Of a DNA stretch of 64,000 nucleotides, positions 59,796 through 64,000 are shown piece after piece; positions within the stretch are counted from its first letter, which is position 1, and every line of letters begins with the position of its first letter. A program made the translations under genes and the position numbers. The notes below the pieces were generated by a model. The model was not told the DNA's origin, made no database searches, and saw only the letters and a list, made by a program, of their open reading frames with translations. The stretch covers positions 8,625,838-8,689,837 of the forward strand of contig CP099842.1 in the NCBI GenBank assembly GCA_030062745.1. The letters are read 5' to 3'. The stretch comes from Capitulum mitella. Lineage: Eukaryota > Arthropoda > Thecostraca > Pollicipedomorpha > Pollicipedidae.

Positions 59796-60560
59796 ATGCA
59801 ACGGGTCATGTGCAACGGGCCTGCGCCTCTTTTACATCCCCATGTTTCTTATGGGCCTATTGCAGGGATGCAAATGGCGCAGTTTGGTGCGATCATGGTT
59901 CGGAAATGTGGACAGGCAGATGGGCGATCAGTATGATGAATTAAGGCCGAAACAGGGGTGCTGCTTGCAAGTGAAGGGCGAGGTGCTTAGCGATTAACAC
60001 CCCTTCTTCATTGCTGCAAACCTTCTACCAATAGGATGCTGAAAACTGGCGGCCAGGAGCACGTGTTACGTGCCATTCGATAGATGCGGCTGTTTTGCAT
60101 GCCAACAGTTTTAGCCTGGTGGGTGCGTAACGTACTTGTTGAGGTGCACCCCTTTGTCATTCAGGCCCGGAGATACATTCAGCCTGTCGATATATGCAGT
60201 TTACTGAGTGACCTCATTCCAGACAGCGCCTGCTCACTGGCGGTCACAGCTGGGTGGTAACGGTGAATGTCTGTGAATCAGACAGAGCGGGTTCGGACCC
60301 TGCTGGTTGCAGGAAATTTTCGCAGCTCATAGCGCACCGTTGCTATGCAGATTTCTTTAACTGTGCAGGTGTGCCGTTACTGAGTAGTAATATGATAAGC
60401 AATTATCTGTTATTTGTGTGTAGAGGTAATGCTGGTAATTAGCGGATGCAGAGGTCCGGGTACGATACAAAGCTTCGACTCTGACCCCGAACCAACCGAG
60501 TGATGCGTTGGTTTGTCTCTGGTTATACTGAGATAAGTAATGTCATCGTGCCGTTTTTTT
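59795..60560 (+). repeat. Dispersed ~0.7 kb repeat with tRNA(Ser)-like core, plus copy
   Basis: It matches 37615-38330 inverted. The tRNA-like core is at about 60239-60310 (GGCGGTCACAGCTGGGTGG, GAGCGGGTTCGGACCC). The copy ends near a T-run at 60556. Confidence 0.75.
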
Positions 60561-61290
60561 TTTTTGCGTCCTACCCGTCACGACTGATTCATTCCAAAAA
60601 GCATTTGCCAGCCCGTGTACGTCGCACGGTCAGGCCATCGGAACGTATTGCAGCTTCTCGGGAATCCCGCTGGTCGTCACAGTGGCAGCTGTCAACTTTA
60701 ACTGTCAGTTATGCAGGGAGTGACAGCGTCGCCTCAGAAATACCGCTGCAATGTAGGCGGACTGAACGGACTGAACGAAGGCATGGTCATGCCTGTCAAT
60801 CGACCAGCAGAACTTCGCAGACACCAGGATCACATTTTAGAGGGTCGCGAGGTAAGGTCCGCCTGGATTCCGTCCGTGAAGTCCAGAGCTGGTGGTAAAT
60901 ATCACACCGCTTCAGCCTTAAGATAACATGTTCTCAGCGGGTACCCTTCGCAGCTGCGCCCGGCCTGTATGTTGCTGGGCGGGCTGGGTGTCTGTCTCAT
61001 TGCGAGCCCTCTTGTTACGAAAGAAACCCTGCCGTGTAAATCCGATCATTCTCGTAGATACCGCAATCTTTTCAATATGATTCCTAGGCAATCAGCCAAA
61101 TACTACAGGTTGATCCGGTGCAAAGGACTGAGAGACGGTCAGGCAGCGCATAAACTGAATAAAAAACAAACCAGAACGTTTCACCATCTTCTGATTTCCC
61201 CATTCGGTTTCTTAGCCAAGCAGTAATAGCGCTGAGCAATCCGGATCCAGGTTGTTTATAACAGAGCCATACTGACTTTGACCTGTACGG
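60561..61290. other. Non-coding stretch, no gene recognised
   Basis: No signature on either strand. Confidence 0.35.
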
Positions 61291-62420
61291 ATGCCGACTG
61301 GGAACGCCAGTCCGAGAGCTTCTGCAGAGCGCTCTCTCCATCGCTGCGTGCTCACGCGGGGGCGGGCGGGCCAGTGCTGGAGACGCCGCTGGTTCGGAGA
61401 CCGCCTGGCGCGGCTCGGACGGCGTGATCGATGGCCGGCCCGGCGCCGGTCGTGGGAGCGGGCTGCAGTGATCCCGCTCACGGTCCCGGCCGACGCCGCC
61501 GCACCCGCCGAGACGAACTGGCCGTGGCGAACGAACTGGCCGGCCGGTGCAGGCCGTGGTCCGGCCACTGTGTTCCCGACAGCCGGCCGGAGTCGGCCGT
61601 GCTCTGAACGCCGGCCGGTGTTGGCCGTGCTGCGGTCACCATGTTCCCGACGGCCGGCCGCTGCCGGCCGTGCCCTGACCGCCGTGTTCCCGTCGCCGGC
61701 CGGTGCAGGTCATCTGGTCACCGTGTTCCCGGCAGCGGGCCGGAGTCGGCCGTGCTCTGGCCGCCGTGCTCCCGTTGCTGCGGCCACTGTGTTCCCGCCT
61801 CCCTCGGCTGGCAGCCGGCGACCATCGACCCGGTCGTCTGGTGTCGGGTATCGGGTCGATCTGGCCCGCCGGAGGGTCTACTCTCGGGCGCCGGAGCCGG
61901 CGCACCCGGCCGCACGCGGTGGAGGGCGGACGCAAACACGGCACGGCCGGCCTGCCCGCGGCCGAGGTGTCAAACGCACGACGATTCGAGAGCCGTGCAC
62001 AGGCTGGAGCCGCCTCCCGGAAGCGCGCTACGCAATGAACGACGCAGTCAAGTTCGATCGACGGCCGTCTCCAATTATTGGACGCGGAGAGATCCATCGC
62101 CACGAACGACGGACGCCTAACGTCCGAAAACAAGCCACCGGGCCGCGCATCGCTCTGCTATCTCCACAAATTGGCCAGCATCTGGTTTTAGAGGCACTTT
62201 TCACAGGGGAGCAGAACGCCAGGTCACAGACCCACTCCGTCTGGCCACAAAATGGCGAGCAGCCGCGCCTTGGATGCGGCTCGGACTTGGGCCGTAGCCG
62301 CCGATGTGGACGGGACGCCGGGTCTGGCGAGAGGCTGGCTACCAAGAGTCGCTGCCACACGTCCCAGTGAGGCCAGACGGCGACGGCCGACGAGGCGACG
62401 GCCAGCAGCAGACGAGCGAC
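61291..62420. promoter_or_regulatory. Large CpG-rich island, possible promoter region
   Basis: About 1.1 kb of very GC- and CpG-rich DNA, with long open frames on both strands that show no domain. It lies upstream of the TRMT9B-like gene and could hold its promoter and first exon, but the expected N-terminal protein motif was not found. A minisatellite (61560-61810) is embedded. Confidence 0.3.
61560..61810. repeat. GC-rich minisatellite, ~43 bp unit
   Basis: Units beginning gtgttcccga and containing gccggccggagtcggccgtg recur about six times with periods between 23 and 71 bases. Confidence 0.7.
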
Positions 62421-64000
62421 ATCGTCTGCCGTAAGGCCTAGCAACACGCCGATTACTCGGGGCATTTCTGGTCCGACGAAAAGAGACGTCCGATCCGATC
62501 TGAGACGCGGCGACTGGCACCAAAAACCAGAACCGGCTTAAAGTTTCGTCAGACGAACGCATCCCGTTACCAGGGGACATCAAACGCCCGTGGAATCAAA
62601 GTACTGCCAACATCATAATTTCTGTTTGGTGCTTTCGGGGCCCGGTGTAGCGTCGTGCGTCACCCCGAGAGGCGTCCTGTGTAATCCGCAGAGGTACGAG
62701 ATGCGGCGATATTGTGCGGTCCTAGCTCGTTGGAATTCAATGCGGGAAAATTACATTTCCCAACACAAACTCGGTGAACAAAAGAATGGAATCAGCGCAG
62801 ATTGGGGGCATTGCATATTTGTGGAGCAGAGTCGGAGAAGATCTTACGGAAACCTAACCAAAGTTATGGAACGATAATGCTGGATGAAAATGACCAGCGC
62901 TTGCTTGCTAAGGTTAGCTATTACTATTTTTAACGCTGCGCCAGGTTATAGCGATGTGTAAGCTACAAGAAGTCAGACGAAGCAAAAACAATAAAAACCG
63001 TATTCCAAGATTTTAATTATTCATACCAGCGTCCTAGACGCAGTTTCTTTCGACATTTTGTAATTTTCCGCTCTATAAGAGAGAGGTCCTACACCGGAAT
63101 TTCGGCATTCAGTGTAACGTCTAAGTTAGCAAGAAGCTTACGTCTCGGGTTTTCAGGGATTTCAGGCGTCTCTCTTTCTCTTGGTAGACCAGTCATTACA
63201 CCTAAACCGCGGGCCATCTCGTCTCACTTCGAATAAATGAAAAGACGAACACCATCGCTCTTAGCTCCTTCGATCATTCAAGGTCGTCTCTTGGTAACTT
63301 GACTCATATTGCACCCAGTGCTCGCTTCATTTTGCACCTTTGTTGTTTTTCGCACTGTTTTTCCGCAATATGTCTGACGTGGTCGGCAGTTATATGACAA
63401 GGTCGTTGTTCTTTAGTTGGCAGGGCGGCTGGACCCGCTGGTACCCGCATGTCAGATGACAGCCAAGGAGAGGAACCCACTGGCACTTCACAAGCCAAAG
63501 TTTTATGCCAAAGAAAAAATAAACAAAACAAAAACAAGAAAATAAAACGTAACCTGGAACTGTACGACCGTGTGAGGATTCGAGACACCATAATCTCTCT
63601 TAACATGCTTTACTTAAACTCTAATTCTGAATTTCACCCCAGAAGAATGTGTGGTTTAATAAGAAGAAATAAACATGCAAAATTTCTCCCACCGAATGAG
63701 CCTCAAGCAGCACCAAAATAACGTAAGTAGCTTACTTCAAGCGCCCAAAAGGATGCATACGATAAAAGTCAAACATCAATGATAAAGCGAGGCGAAGGAA
63801 CGCCAGTATAAAGCGCTTCCGTTGAACTCTCACAACTGGCCAACAATAGCGGAAAAATGCCAACGAACGCGTTCTTTTATACATTATTCTTCCATCACGT
63901 ATCTTATTGATAACGATTTTACGCTTCACGCGTATCGGCAGTGCAAGATCGGGACAATGGACGCAACTACAAACTCCAGTATAAACAATCTGCCGTTGTG
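62421..64000. other. Right edge, no gene recognised
   Basis: AT-rich DNA with no clear coding signature. A 90-codon frame at 63449-63721 is Lys/Asn-rich and unplaced. Confidence 0.35.

Noticed and set aside
61291-62370. 359-codon plus-strand frame
   Set aside because: Lies in a CpG island with a minisatellite; other frames and the opposite strand are equally open and no domain is visible.
1-64000. Retroviral, LTR or Polinton-type elements
   Set aside because: No LTR pairs, gag/pol, protease/integrase or capsid-like segments were recognised; the reverse-transcriptase pieces seen are all of LINE type.

Overview
The window looks like nuclear DNA of an arthropod, possibly a crustacean. It holds intron-rich genes with GC-rich, CpG-rich coding exons set in AT-richer DNA full of LINE remnants, roughly 1.2 kb TTAA-flanked elements, microsatellites and minisatellites. 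The species cannot be fixed from the sequence, and the crustacean guess rests only on the protein families and repeat style. No bacterial operon, CRISPR array, rRNA gene or retrovirus/LTR-type fossil was recognised.

Three genes can be supported, all on the minus strand. (1) At the left edge (968-1670) is one exon of an ETS-family transcription factor that looks like SPDEF/Ets98B; the DNA-binding part lies off the window. (2) At 13259-24063 is a secreted lectin of about 349 residues: signal peptide, Trp/Arg-rich basic stretch, Cys-rich EB-type modules and a C-type lectin domain. Its four exons join in consistent phases, and there is a second possible last exon at 15407-15644. (3) At 42875-57824 is a TRMT9B-type (Drosophila fid) tRNA-methyltransferase homologue. 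Six exons with matching phases give 1306 visible residues; the N-terminal exon was not found and probably lies upstream.

The rest is mostly repeats. Several unrelated-looking families of about 1.2 kb elements share one plan: TTAA at the ends, short inverted repeats starting TTAACC or similar, a GC-rich hairpin just inside each end, and an interior rich in AGGTCA/TGACCT half-sites. Copies lie at 13.5-14.8, 16.6-17.4 (rearranged, inside a LINE), 28.3-29.6, 38.7-39.9, 54.9-56.2 and 56.2-57.4 kb, with weaker ones at 18.3 and 26.7-28.0 kb. LINE fragments lie at 8.8-9.0, 10.0-11.3, 15.8-17.6 and 20.3-20.8 kb.

The most unusual signal is in the TRMT9B gene. Two of its introns end in tandem arrays whose unit contains the 3' splice site plus the first bases of the following exon (56 bp unit at 52.08-52.53 kb; 33-43 bp unit at 49.83-50.03 kb). 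A third intron consists largely of minisatellites, one forming a long pyrimidine-rich tract directly before the splice acceptor.
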